Translations under genes and position numbers: made by a program
The notes under the pieces: model-generated
Seen by the model: only the letters and a program-made list of their open reading frames with translations
The model's database searches: none
What the model was told of the DNA's origin: nothing
Shown here: one piece after another, positions 1 through 7,469 of the stretch
Layout: each line of letters begins with the position of its first letter
Numbering within the stretch: the first letter of the stretch is position 1
Source of the DNA: Flavobacteriales bacterium UBA958
GTDB taxonomy: Bacteria > Bacteroidota > Bacteroidia > Flavobacteriales_D > Crocinitomicaceae
Reading direction: 5' to 3'
DNA: 17,089 nt
Assembly (NCBI GenBank): GCA_002293045.1
Contig: DBCM01000106.1
Span: 1-17,089 of the forward strand

Positions 1-53
1 AGATTAAACGATTCAATTATACTATTTTCAATGGAGGGCAAGGAGGATTTTGA
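1..53 (+). CDS. 3' end of an unidentified upstream gene (partial)
   Basis: Frame 3 is open from the window edge to a TGA at 51-53, giving a 16-residue tail rich in glycine near its end (NGGQGGF). The stop lies one base before the ATG at 55 of the next gene, which is the tight spacing seen elsewhere in this window. The frame used by the next gene is also open back to the window edge, so this tail is not proven. Nothing about its function can be read from so short a piece. Confidence 0.4.
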   Translation, partial: IKRFNYTIFNGGQGGF

Positions 54-54
54 C

Positions 55-234
55 ATGGATTATACGGAATTCAGTAAGCGGTCAAAACTTACAGAGGAAG
101 ATTATTACATTAGTGAAGAAGGTTTTATTGTATTTAAAGAGGCCTATCATCTAAAACGTGGTTATTGTTGTAAAAGTAACTGCAAACATTGTCCGTATGG
201 TTACAATCCGAAAACTGGCGACATTAAGCAATAA
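55..234 (+). CDS. DUF5522 family small cysteine-rich protein
   Basis: Predicted 59-aa protein. I place the start at ATG 55 rather than the in-frame ATG at 31, because the downstream one has an AAGGAGG stretch (40-46) about 8 nt upstream and follows the putative upstream stop by one base. The C-terminal half holds four cysteines (residues 38, 39, 43, 46; YCCKSNCKHCPYGY), a pattern that could bind a metal ion and that is the hallmark of the DUF5522 family, short proteins common in Bacteroidota. No function is known for the family. The gene is convergent with the acyltransferase gene and their 3' ends overlap by 11 bp (224-234), leaving no room for a terminator. The family call is from memory of the motif; the coding call is fairly secure. 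Confidence 0.8.
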   Translation: MDYTEFSKRSKLTEEDYYISEEGFIVFKEAYHLKRGYCCKSNCKHCPYGYNPKTGDIKQ

Positions 235-769
235 TTCCTTGTTCCGGATATTTCCCTTTAAATTGTCCGAGCTTCCGTTTGATTGCTAGGATGTCTGCAT
301 CTACGTCACCCGTAGGATGAAAAACTTCTAAAAATCCACCCGTTTTTGAGGGAAAATCAATAAATGCTAACAGAATTGGCACTTCTGCCTTAAGTGCCAA
401 GTAATAAAATCCTTTTTTCCAATTTGGATTGTAACTGCGTGTTCCTTCCGGAGTAAAAACCACAAATAGCTGCTCTTTTTCTTGGAATAGGGTCGAAACG
501 TAATTCACCATGTTGTTATTTTTACTCCGATCCACGGGAATAGCACCCAAGGCCTTCAGCAATACCCCTAAAGGAAAAAAGAAAAGATCTTTCTTTACCA
601 GATACCTACCTTGCAAGTGCATCATATAAAACGCTAACCTTCCGAAGATAAAATCCCAATTTGATGTGTGGGGCCCCATCACCACCACCGCTTTCTTTAA
701 TCCCTCAGGTTTCCACAAGGAAATATTCCAACCAAAGAGCTTCAAAAACTTATGAACTAATTTTCGCAT
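224..769 (-). CDS. PlsC-like lysophospholipid/glycerophosphate acyltransferase
   Basis: Predicted 181-aa enzyme that would transfer an acyl group to a lysophospholipid or related acceptor at the inner membrane. The two classic PlsC-superfamily motifs are visible: HX4D as HTSNWD (H34, D39) and PEGTRS (107-112), with GAIPVDRS at 75-82 between them. The reading frame can be extended to 826, but a TACATTTG promoter box at 781-774 sits four bases in front of ATG 769, and the extension would run into the divergent gene, so 769 is preferred. At about 180 residues it resembles the short, single-domain acyltransferases of Bacteroidota rather than full-length PlsC (about 240 aa). The exact acyl acceptor cannot be told from sequence. 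It is divergent from the 812-2104 gene and overlaps the end of the DUF5522 gene. Confidence 0.85.
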   Translation of the reverse strand: MRKLVHKFLKLFGWNISLWKPEGLKKAVVVMGPHTSNWDFIFGRLAFYMMHLQGRYLVKKDLFFFPLGVLLKALGAIPVDRSKNNNMVNYVSTLFQEKEQLFVVFTPEGTRSYNPNWKKGFYYLALKAEVPILLAFIDFPSKTGGFLEVFHPTGDVDADILAIKRKLGQFKGKYPEQGIIA

Positions 770-773
770 CGTA

Positions 774-781
774 CAAATGTA
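774..781 (-). promoter_or_regulatory. Bacteroidota -7 promoter box for the acyltransferase gene
   Basis: Reads TACATTTG on the minus strand, a perfect match to TAnnTTTG, followed by four bases and then ATG 769. The transcript would be leaderless or nearly so. No TTG -33 element was found at the usual distance. Confidence 0.55.
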
Positions 782-798
782 ATCAAAAGGCTTTTCTA

Positions 799-806
799 TA
801 CCTTTG
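799..806 (+). promoter_or_regulatory. Bacteroidota -7 promoter box for the 812-2104 gene
   Basis: Reads TACCTTTG, a perfect TAnnTTTG match, five bases before ATG 812. It lies within 20 bp of the opposing box at 774-781, so the two divergent promoters face away from each other inside a 42-bp gap. No convincing -33 TTG is seen. Confidence 0.6.
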
Positions 807-811
807 TAAAT

Positions 812-2104
812 ATGAAAGTTGCGCAACGATTTATTGCCATTGTTCTCATTTTTATGATTTGGATTTTAGCATTCAGTTACGTGCATTCCATTCACCGTCA
901 AAGCACCGTTTCCGCGATTCCCTGTCCTGAAAAAACCATTGGGATCGTGAAGATAAATTCGAGAGATATTTTCTCGAAAATTCTATTTGACTATTCGTTC
1001 CGAAATAAGGATGCTAAAATGATTAAGACGGTATCTGAATACTATCAAAACTGGGCGCAAGATACCAGCGCAGCAAGGTACCCCATTGATTTTTCTGAAA
1101 ATTTCTGCTTCATTAAATTGAAATTAAATCAAGAAATCATTTGGGTTTTAGCGGGAAAATCGATTTCCAACAATGCCTCTTTTAATGGTTTTATTCGAAA
1201 GGGATTTTATTATGAGATCGTAAGTAAGGATAAGGAAAAAGCAGCAATCCTGCAACAACAACTCATGAATGGATCGTGGTTTTTAAGTGAATTCAATCCG
1301 AACAAGGCACTCACCTATGAACTCATCAATAACAAACAGCTGAAAAACGAATATGTCTTTTCACTGAGAACACAAGAATTAGCATTTAGTTTCAAGGCGC
1401 GCAGGACCACAACCATGATCGTGCCCGATAGCACCCGGAGCTTTTTCCATATTTCAACTCGCTTAAATCGCGGAAGTTTTCTACCTGAAAAATATGCAGA
1501 CTTGGATGTATTAACGGATAAATTAGCGGGATTTTCCTTTAACTACTATGGAGCGCGTTACATCAATGATGCGGAACGAGGCACCTACATAGACACTGAA
1601 TTCGACTTATTGTTTAATTTTTCTAAAAAAACAAAGCCCACCGAATTAACCAAAATATTACGCAAGGTAGCCAAGGAAGACGTTCGAGTAGAATCGGATT
1701 GGATTTACTTAAATCGCGCGCGTTATCGACTGAAAGCCATCAATGATTCAACCATTTTTATCGGTAAAAACAACCCTAAACTTTCGCAGACGAAAGCCGC
1801 ATATTCAATGCGGGGAAAACCTCAAGTGTTAACTGAAATTAAAGATTTGGGATGGACAGGTGGGTTGTTGGAATTAATCCCAGAATACCGGGCACTTAAA
1901 GACTTTTCACAATCCGTTGAATCCATTCAAATGCACATGGCTTGCGATAAGAATACATGCACGCACCAAGTATCGAAACAAAACACATGTCAGAAAAACA
2001 TGCAACACATTCGCATAAAGTTCAAGCCGGGTTCAAATGCGCGTTTAGAAACGTTCCGTGTATTACTTACCATGGCCAACGCCTACCAGTTTCAGCCAGA
2101 TTAA
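812..2104 (+). CDS. Membrane-anchored protein of unknown function
   Basis: Predicted 430-aa protein that I do not recognise. Residues about 6-25 form an uncleaved-looking hydrophobic segment (RFIAIVLIFMIWILAFSYV) after a short basic start, so the rest should lie outside the cytoplasm, anchored at the N terminus. The remainder is mixed alpha/beta in character, with no repeats or catalytic motif I can name. Five of its cysteines sit at residues 38 and, clustered, near 380-395 (CDKNTC...NTC), which could form disulfides. The ATG at 812 is supported by the promoter box five bases upstream. The 3' end is convergent with the BNR-repeat gene: both stops use the same TTAA palindrome at 2101-2104. I infer a lineage-specific envelope protein and nothing more. 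Confidence 0.75.
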   Translation: MKVAQRFIAIVLIFMIWILAFSYVHSIHRQSTVSAIPCPEKTIGIVKINSRDIFSKILFDYSFRNKDAKMIKTVSEYYQNWAQDTSAARYPIDFSENFCFIKLKLNQEIIWVLAGKSISNNASFNGFIRKGFYYEIVSKDKEKAAILQQQLMNGSWFLSEFNPNKALTYELINNKQLKNEYVFSLRTQELAFSFKARRTTTMIVPDSTRSFFHISTRLNRGSFLPEKYADLDVLTDKLAGFSFNYYGARYINDAERGTYIDTEFDLLFNFSKKTKPTELTKILRKVAKEDVRVESDWIYLNRARYRLKAINDSTIFIGKNNPKLSQTKAAYSMRGKPQVLTEIKDLGWTGGLLELIPEYRALKDFSQSVESIQMHMACDKNTCTHQVSKQNTCQKNMQHIRIKFKPGSNARLETFRVLLTMANAYQFQPD

Positions 2105-3099
2105 TCCCCAATAATTACGGCTATTTGTACAGGCTCCACCACCAATAAACCCAAGTTACTTTTTGTCGTGATCCACAGTTTTTCGTCTCCAGACACGTCC
2201 ATGGATATAAATGATCCCGTCAACCATTTAACCCAAGTATTTCCGTGGTCCGTTGATAAATCGATGCCATTTAACCCACAGGCATACGTCACCCCTTGAA
2301 CGTGAATTACATCGGAACGATATCCAAAGGGCGGCTCAGCAGCTTCTTTCCATGTTTTACCGCCGTTGCTGGTAATATAACACACCGAAGACCGCCGATT
2401 TGGTAATTGATAATTTCCGCCAACCACCACCATGTGTTGACGGTCAATCACGCACAGCGAATAGGGCCCCTCCCCTTCTCCGGATTTAAACGGCAGCGCA
2501 TACGACTTCCACTTTTTACCGAAACGTTTTCCAATAAAAATTCGTGAACGCAATCCGCCTGTTACAAAAATTAAGCGTTTGTCTGCAATGTGTACGGTGG
2601 TTCCACTTGCCGCATATCCCGCCTCAGAGGCTTCTGCCTTAATTCCTGGAATTGTTTTCCACGTTAGGCCATAATCTCGTGATAAAAACAAGGAAAACTC
2701 TCCGTTAATTGGGTCTCCCATCGCAAACACAAGCGAATCTTTAACCGCTATTCCATCTAAAAACACTCCAAGCCCGTCTGGACGAGGAAACAACACTGGC
2801 TGAATGCCCGCATTCAGAAACACTTTACCGGTATCGCCTGTTTGCATCCAAAGCACACCGAGTTTATTCACTTCTACATCCCTGAGTTCAGGCTGCACGA
2901 GATTCATAAGAACAAGCTCTTTGGTAATTGGATTATAAGAAAAACAACGACCCTGATTATCTCCTACATAAACAAACGCGGAGTGACACCGTAAGGCTCT
3001 TGCATGCGCTGTATGCGTAAACGTATCTAATTCAATCAGTTCCTGAGCGGAAACAAGGTTGAGTGCTCCTAAACACAGCAATAAGACGAGGCTGCGCAC
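2101..3099 (-). CDS. Secreted YCF48/BNR-repeat beta-propeller-like protein
   Basis: Predicted 332-aa exported protein. A signal peptide is clear at residues 1-18 (hydrophobic LVLLLCLGALNLV, cleavage after SA before QE). Three Asp-box/BNR-type motifs follow the S-x-D-x-G-x-T-W pattern: SRDYGLTW (140-147), TSNGGKTW (243-250) and STDHGNTW (282-289). They are spread over a beta-rich sequence that fits a beta-propeller like the YCF48/photosystem-assembly-like and sialidase-like proteins often labelled 'oxidoreductase' in Bacteroidota. No sialidase catalytic residues are recognisable, so I would not call it an enzyme. The start is GTG 3099, only 4 nt after the glutamine synthetase stop, so it is probably translated from the same mRNA. 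Its role next to glutamine synthetase is unclear. Confidence 0.8.
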   Translation of the reverse strand: MRSLVLLLCLGALNLVSAQELIELDTFTHTAHARALRCHSAFVYVGDNQGRCFSYNPITKELVLMNLVQPELRDVEVNKLGVLWMQTGDTGKVFLNAGIQPVLFPRPDGLGVFLDGIAVKDSLVFAMGDPINGEFSLFLSRDYGLTWKTIPGIKAEASEAGYAASGTTVHIADKRLIFVTGGLRSRIFIGKRFGKKWKSYALPFKSGEGEGPYSLCVIDRQHMVVVGGNYQLPNRRSSVCYITSNGGKTWKEAAEPPFGYRSDVIHVQGVTYACGLNGIDLSTDHGNTWVKWLTGSFISMDVSGDEKLWITTKSNLGLLVVEPVQIAVIIGD

Positions 3100-3103
3100 C
3101 TAT

Positions 3104-5290
3104 TTACCGAATGAAAAGTAATTCACGGAATTTAGGCAAAGGCCAAAGCTCATCTTCAACAATAAGCTCTAACTTATCCGCATGATAGCGTATTTCATCA
3201 AAATGCACTTTTACTTTATCACAATACGCCAAGGCTTTTTTCTCCACATCCTCGATGGAATTTGCTTTTTTACGTTCAGCGAGCATTTTTTCAGACGCCG
3301 ACTTCATGGCGGTCAGATGCAGGTTCACTTGTTTTAAGATGTCAATTTGTGTGCTTGCCATCGCTTTCCCTTCCTTATCTCCAAATACAGCCATCATCCC
3401 TTGAATGTTCTGAATAAGTTTATTCTGATATTCGAGAACCGCTGGAATGATGTTGTTATTCACTAAATCTCCCATTAATCGAGATTCAATTTGTATTTTC
3501 AGGACATACCCATCGAATTCAATTTCACGACGAGCTTCTAACTCTCGTGGTGAAAGAACGCCCATCGATTCAAATAACTGCTCAATAGATTTATCGTGGT
3601 ATGCTTGAAGTGCACGTGGAGTATCTTTTCGGTTACTTAAGCCACGTTTTTCAGCATCTTTAACCCATTCGTCGCCGTACCCATTTCCTTCAAAGCGAAT
3701 TTTTTTAGACGCCTTAATCAACACTTGAAGTTCTTTAAGAATCGCTTCATCCTTCCCTTCGCCTTTATTGATTCGGGCATCAACTGCCTTTTTAAATTTG
3801 ATTAATTGGTTAGCAACTATGGTGTTAATAACAATCATAGCCGACGCGCAATTCGCAGAAGAACCCACGGCACGGAATTCAAACTTATTCCCCGTAAACG
3901 CAAAAGGTGAAGTTCGGTTTCTGTCGGTGTTATCTAGTAAAATCTGTGGGATTTTACCAATGTTTAATTTTAACTCCGTTTTATCTTGAGGCGTCATTTT
4001 CCCGGCCTTGATGTTTTTCTCTAAATCGTCTAACAAGGTGGTTAGTGAACTTCCAATAAACGCCGAAATAATCGCTGGAGGTGCTTCATTTGCTCCCAAA
4101 CGGTGGTCATTTCCGGCCGACGCAATCGATGCTCGAAGTAAATCAGCATTATCATGAATCGCCATGATGGTATTCACGAAAAAGGTCAAAAACTGTAGGT
4201 TGCTCTTTGGATTTTTTCCTGGCGCCAAAAGGTTAACCCCGGTATTTGTTCCTAAAGACCAATTGTTATGTTTTCCGGAACCATTCACACCCGCAAACGG
4301 TTTTTCATGAAGCAACACGCGAAAGTCATGCTTTCTCGCAATTTTCTCCATTAAATCCATCAATAAGAGGTTGTGGTCATTTGCCAAATTACATTCTTCG
4401 AAAATTGGTGCGCATTCGAATTGATTTGGCGCTACCTCATTGTGTCGCGTTGTAACTGGAATCCCTAAGCGCAACGACTCCATTTCAAACTCACGCATGA
4501 ACGCATTAACACGCTCAGGAATTGACCCGAAATAGTGGTCCTCTAACTGCTGTCCTTTAGCAGGGGCATGACCAAACAGCGCACGGCCTGTCATCATTAA
4601 ATCCGGACGCGCATTAAATAGCGCTTGATCAACTAAGAAATATTCCTGTTCCCACCCTAGGGTGGCAATTACTTTGTTTACGTTCTTGTCGAAGTACTGA
4701 CACACATCAACCGCTGCTTTGTCAATACAATTCAACGCACGAAGAAGTGGTGTTTTGTAATCTAAGGATTCTCCAGTATATGAAATAAAGATGGTAGGAA
4801 TGCAAAGCGTTTTTCCGATTAAAAAGGCTGGTGATGAAGGATCCCAAGCGGTGTATCCACGAGCCTCAAAGGTATTTCGAATTCCTCCGTTAGGAAACGA
4901 AGAGGCATCTGGTTCTTGCTGAACCAACATATCACCATCAAATCGTTCGATGGCGCGCCCCGGTCCAATTGGCTTTAAAAAGGCATCGTGTTTTTCGGCT
5001 GTTGTTCCAGTAAGTGGCTGAAACCAGTGGGTATAATGGGTCGCACCTTTGGACAAAGCCCAATCTTTCATGGCTGTGGCTACTTGATCCGCTAATTTAC
5101 GGTCTAATCGCGCTCCCGAATTAATGGCCTCCATCATCGATTTATACGTATCGGAAGGCAAGTATTCTCGCATTACATCACTGTGAAAAACAAGCGTTCC
5201 GAAAAGATCAGAAAGTTTTCCGTCTAATTCTACCGATTTTGGAGTTCTATTGAGTACATCATTGTACGCATTCAGCCGTTTTGTTGCCAT
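3104..5290 (-). CDS. glnN: Type III glutamine synthetase
   Basis: Predicted 728-aa enzyme making glutamine from glutamate, ammonia and ATP in the cytoplasm. The length matches the GSIII class (about 700-730 aa) and not GSI (about 470). Recognisable conserved blocks in order: THWFQPLTG (87-95), GWEQEYFL (212-219), RHNEVAPNQFE (282-292), GVNGSGKHNNWS (334-345), NDHRLGANEAPPAI (394-407) and NRTSPFAFTGNKFEFRAVGS (458-477); the last blocks carry the ATP, metal and glutamate-binding residues. GSIII is characteristic of Bacteroidota and some cyanobacteria. The start at ATG 5290 is preceded by a TTG-N16-TAATTTTG promoter. A GC-flanked dyad (5364-5385) lies upstream of that promoter and could bind a nitrogen regulator. 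No glnB or ammonium transporter gene is adjacent. The BNR-repeat gene follows 4 nt downstream. Confidence 0.97.
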   Translation of the reverse strand: MATKRLNAYNDVLNRTPKSVELDGKLSDLFGTLVFHSDVMREYLPSDTYKSMMEAINSGARLDRKLADQVATAMKDWALSKGATHYTHWFQPLTGTTAEKHDAFLKPIGPGRAIERFDGDMLVQQEPDASSFPNGGIRNTFEARGYTAWDPSSPAFLIGKTLCIPTIFISYTGESLDYKTPLLRALNCIDKAAVDVCQYFDKNVNKVIATLGWEQEYFLVDQALFNARPDLMMTGRALFGHAPAKGQQLEDHYFGSIPERVNAFMREFEMESLRLGIPVTTRHNEVAPNQFECAPIFEECNLANDHNLLLMDLMEKIARKHDFRVLLHEKPFAGVNGSGKHNNWSLGTNTGVNLLAPGKNPKSNLQFLTFFVNTIMAIHDNADLLRASIASAGNDHRLGANEAPPAIISAFIGSSLTTLLDDLEKNIKAGKMTPQDKTELKLNIGKIPQILLDNTDRNRTSPFAFTGNKFEFRAVGSSANCASAMIVINTIVANQLIKFKKAVDARINKGEGKDEAILKELQVLIKASKKIRFEGNGYGDEWVKDAEKRGLSNRKDTPRALQAYHDKSIEQLFESMGVLSPRELEARREIEFDGYVLKIQIESRLMGDLVNNNIIPAVLEYQNKLIQNIQGMMAVFGDKEGKAMASTQIDILKQVNLHLTAMKSASEKMLAERKKANSIEDVEKKALAYCDKVKVHFDEIRYHADKLELIVEDELWPLPKFRELLFIR

Positions 5291-5306
5291 AAAATTTAAT
5301 TTTTGA

Positions 5307-5336
5307 CAAAATTACCCCAATTTTTTAATCCAAGGC
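5307..5336 (-). promoter_or_regulatory. Promoter of glnN (TTG-N16-TAATTTTG)
   Basis: On the minus strand a TTG (5336-5334) is followed after 16 bases by TAATTTTG (5314-5307), a match to the Bacteroidota -33/-7 consensus. It lies 16 bases before ATG 5290, giving a leader of roughly a dozen bases. Confidence 0.6.
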
Positions 5337-5363
5337 GTAAAAATTATTGACATTTTTTAAACA

Positions 5364-5385
5364 TACCCCCTATTTTTTAGGGGTA
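5364..5385. repeat. Inverted repeat between glnN and the lipoprotein gene, possible operator
   Basis: TACCCC (5364-5369) pairs with GGGGTA (5380-5385); after one unpaired C the pairing continues with TA/TA around a T-rich loop. The G/C blocks stand out in AT-rich surroundings. The dyad lies about 28 bp upstream of the glnN -33 element and about 54 bp upstream of the lipoprotein -7 box, a fitting place for a regulator of either gene. It lacks a following T-run in either direction, so it is less likely a terminator. Confidence 0.4.
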
Positions 5386-5438
5386 ACAAAAGAAAAATTG
5401 AATTTTAAGCAAAGTATCATTCAACTTTAAGATAATTG

Positions 5439-5446
5439 TAACTTTG
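5439..5446 (+). promoter_or_regulatory. Bacteroidota -7 promoter box for the lipoprotein-Nudix pair
   Basis: Reads TAACTTTG, a perfect TAnnTTTG match, only three bases before ATG 5450. This supports ATG 5450 over the in-frame TTG at 5444, which would lie inside the promoter box. No TTG is found at the usual -33 distance. Confidence 0.55.
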
Positions 5447-5449
5447 TGT

Positions 5450-6061
5450 ATGCGATGGATAGTATTTCTCAGTATTTCCCTTTTAGTATATTCTTGCGCT
5501 AATGATCAAGAGGTCAAGCTGCGAAACTTCGTCAAGAACAAGCATAACCTTCCCAATCCTAAACGATTTTCTGGATTGGGTCACACATGGACCATGTCAG
5601 GTTGGTTCAGCAAACAAGAGGCAAACGAGTATGCTTACCCTGACCTTAAAACGATTTGTATTGCACGGAAGAACATTGGATACACGTTAGAGTCTTTGAG
5701 TTTATACCTGACCATAGAGGATTTTAATGTAGAGGAATTAGAAGAGGTTCATTTTATCCAAGGCAAGGGAACCAAATTCGCTTCGTTGAAACAGCATTAT
5801 TTAGATCGCCTTGAAGCCTCAAACAGCTATTCCCTGTTTCGCCATAGCATACCACAAACAGTCAAAAACAGGCATGGATTTAAAGTTCAACTCTATCATC
5901 TATCCCTTGAACCTCTAGAGGACTATTACACGAGTGGCAATGGATTTCTTGCGGTAATGCAGCGCAGAAATGAGTATGTGGTCATTCAATGGTATGGATC
6001 CGAAATTGCCAACGCCTACCTTGCGGATGATTTCACACGAATTCTTCAAAATTTCGATTAG
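5450..6061 (+). CDS. Predicted lipoprotein of unknown function
   Basis: Predicted 203-aa protein with a lipoprotein signal peptide: MR, then a hydrophobic stretch ending in a lipobox LVYSC, so the mature protein should begin at Cys16 and be lipid-anchored in the envelope. The start at ATG 5450 follows directly after a promoter box. The rest (about 185 residues) has no motif I recognise; it is rich in aromatic residues and tyrosines and looks like a small globular domain. The stop is 5 nt before the Nudix gene, so the two are probably cotranscribed, though a functional link is not obvious. Confidence 0.8.
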   Translation: MRWIVFLSISLLVYSCANDQEVKLRNFVKNKHNLPNPKRFSGLGHTWTMSGWFSKQEANEYAYPDLKTICIARKNIGYTLESLSLYLTIEDFNVEELEEVHFIQGKGTKFASLKQHYLDRLEASNSYSLFRHSIPQTVKNRHGFKVQLYHLSLEPLEDYYTSGNGFLAVMQRRNEYVVIQWYGSEIANAYLADDFTRILQNFD

Positions 6062-6066
6062 GGTTC

Positions 6067-6702
6067 ATGGACTTCATTTCCTATTTACAAACCATTGAAA
6101 TTAATGAGTCAGACCACTTACCGATGTTACCCCTGGGACGCATGCTTTCCAGTGAGGCATTAAAAACAATGGATAGCCCCCGTGAATCGGCCGTTGGAGT
6201 TCATTGTTACAAAAACCAAGAAGCACACTACGAAATCTTATTAATCCAACGCAGTGAATACCAAGGAAAACACAGCGGACAGATTGCTTTTCCTGGAGGA
6301 AAAATGGAACCCAATGATTCAGACCTTAAGCATACCGCTCGACGTGAATGCCACGAAGAAATTGGAATAGCACCAGAGGCTGGTGACTTCATACGAAGTT
6401 TAAGTCCGGTATATATTCCTGTTTCAAACTTCAAAATGACTCCATTTTTCTTTTACCATGAACATCCTCCGGCACTTCAATTAAATGAACGAGAAGTTCA
6501 ACAAATCATACCTTTAACGTTAGAAAACCTCACCTTTAACCTTTCGATTGAACACCGAGAACTTTCCGCAGAGGTAAACTCTTTGTTTACACGACGTGTT
6601 CCGGGATTCTCCCACGGCCCCCATTGGATTTGGGGAGCCACGGCCCTGGTCTTGAATCAGTTAAAAACTGCTTATTTGGAGTGGAATCAAAAAAGCCGTT
6701 GA
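6067..6702 (+). CDS. Nudix hydrolase, CoA diphosphatase-like
   Basis: Predicted 211-aa Nudix enzyme likely to cleave the diphosphate bond of coenzyme A or acyl-CoA. The Nudix box starts at AFPGGKME (74-81) and ends in RRECHEEIGI (92-101); the spacing between the acidic residue D84 and the RE pair is eight residues, one more than in MutT, as in the CoA diphosphatase branch (NudL, NUDT7/8). The upstream CoA-branch signature LLIQRSEYQGKHSGQIAFPGG (58-78) is also present in form. The glutamates E94, E97 and E98 would bind the metal. Start at ATG 6067 is 5 nt after the lipoprotein stop. The last codons and the TGA are part of the hairpin at 6692-6717. The substrate is inferred from the motif only. 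Confidence 0.88.
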   Translation: MDFISYLQTIEINESDHLPMLPLGRMLSSEALKTMDSPRESAVGVHCYKNQEAHYEILLIQRSEYQGKHSGQIAFPGGKMEPNDSDLKHTARRECHEEIGIAPEAGDFIRSLSPVYIPVSNFKMTPFFFYHEHPPALQLNEREVQQIIPLTLENLTFNLSIEHRELSAEVNSLFTRRVPGFSHGPHWIWGATALVLNQLKTAYLEWNQKSR

Positions 6703-6717
6703 CGAATCAACGGCTTT
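6689..6717 (-). terminator. Rho-independent terminator, strongest for the minus-strand operon
   Basis: A perfect 11-bp stem (6692-6702 with 6707-6717) and four-base loop CGAA. Read on the minus strand it is followed by a run of six T (6694-6689), so it fits as terminator of the O-methyltransferase-mnmD transcript. On the plus strand it is followed only by TTTCTC, so it may be bidirectional but weaker. It includes the last codons and stop of the Nudix gene. Confidence 0.8.
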
Positions 6718-6764
6718 CTCAAACCAATTTTAACAATTAAACCTAACTACTATGAATAGTTCTA

Positions 6765-6772
6765 CAAAGGTA
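6765..6772 (-). promoter_or_regulatory. Possible -7 box in the 3' region of the mnmD transcript
   Basis: Minus-strand TACCTTTG matches TAnnTTTG exactly and points towards the terminator at 6717-6689. A transcript starting near 6760 would be about 70 nt, with a small AACTA/TAGTT hairpin and then the terminator. There is no -33 TTG at the right distance, so this may be chance. Confidence 0.25.
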
Positions 6773-6815
6773 CACGCTGAAGTTTAATTTAACTCCGTGT
6801 GAATTTTAAAGAATG

Positions 6816-7469
6816 TTAAGACTTAAAGGCAACTGTCATTTCCCGTTTTCCTGGGGGCCCTGGTCTTGATTCCACCTTGAATCCGACCGATTTTAAATCC
6901 CTTTTCACCTGACCCTTTGCGCAATACGTAACCAGTATTCCATCCGATTTCAAGGCCTTAAATGCTATCTCAAAATTACCAATGGTCCACATTTCTTCTT
7001 GCGCCCTTGGTCCGAAGGCATCATAAAAAATTATATCAAAGGAATCTTCCAACGAAAGATCTGCCCAAAACGCATGAATTGGCGCCAAGGTAAAATGATC
7101 CAACGATTTTGTCTCCCCATAATAAAGCGAACTGAAAAACGATAGTACATCCTGCTTATTCACTCCGATTTCCGTTAAACACGTCTTAATTACCTCGCCA
7201 TCTACCGGATATGCCTCTACCCCGCAATACCAAACTTCAATGTGATGTTTCTTCGCCCATTCGTAGGTTAAATAGGCGTTAAGTGCAGTACCCAAACCCA
7301 TTTCCAAGACGCGAATTGACTTTTTATTCGACAATATCTCGAGGCCGTTCTGAATAAACACATGGTTTGCTTCTTGAAGCGCTCCATGGATGGAATGGTA
7401 ATGTTCGTCTAGCTCGGGAACATATAAGGTATAGGAACCGTCAGCCGTTTTAGTGAGGGATCTTTTCAT
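6816..7469 (-). CDS. mnmD: tRNA 5-methylaminomethyl-2-thiouridine methyltransferase MnmD
   Basis: Predicted 217-aa SAM-dependent methyltransferase of the DUF752 family, which carries out the last methylation in making mnm5(s2)U at wobble position 34 of tRNAs. Seen: the SAM-binding loop VLEMGLGTALNA (54-65), an acidic residue after the second strand (VEAYPVDG), the family motif YDAFGPRAQEEMW (149-161), and the C-terminal GPPGKREMTVA block (204-214). In Escherichia coli this activity is the N-terminal half of MnmC; here the FAD oxidase half is absent, as in stand-alone MnmD proteins. The gene overlaps the upstream methyltransferase stop by ATGA (7466-7469), so the two are cotranslated. Transcription probably ends at the hairpin at 6717-6689. 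Confidence 0.88.
   Translation of the reverse strand: MKRSLTKTADGSYTLYVPELDEHYHSIHGALQEANHVFIQNGLEILSNKKSIRVLEMGLGTALNAYLTYEWAKKHHIEVWYCGVEAYPVDGEVIKTCLTEIGVNKQDVLSFFSSLYYGETKSLDHFTLAPIHAFWADLSLEDSFDIIFYDAFGPRAQEEMWTIGNFEIAFKALKSDGILVTYCAKGQVKRDLKSVGFKVESRPGPPGKREMTVAFKS

Noticed and set aside
31..54. Longer N terminus of the DUF5522 protein starting at ATG 31
   Set aside because: The ATG at 55 has the better ribosome-binding-like sequence and follows a putative upstream stop; the extra eight residues look like read-through of that tail.
770..826. Extended acyltransferase start at 826
   Set aside because: It would span its own promoter box and overlap the divergent gene.
3768..4455. Plus-strand open frames inside glnN
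   Set aside because: They are antisense shadows of a strongly conserved gene and show no family resemblance.
6752..6787. 11-codon frame with an A-rich leader (MNSSTKVHAEV)
   Set aside because: Too short to judge, no promoter on that strand, and no gene follows that it could lead into.
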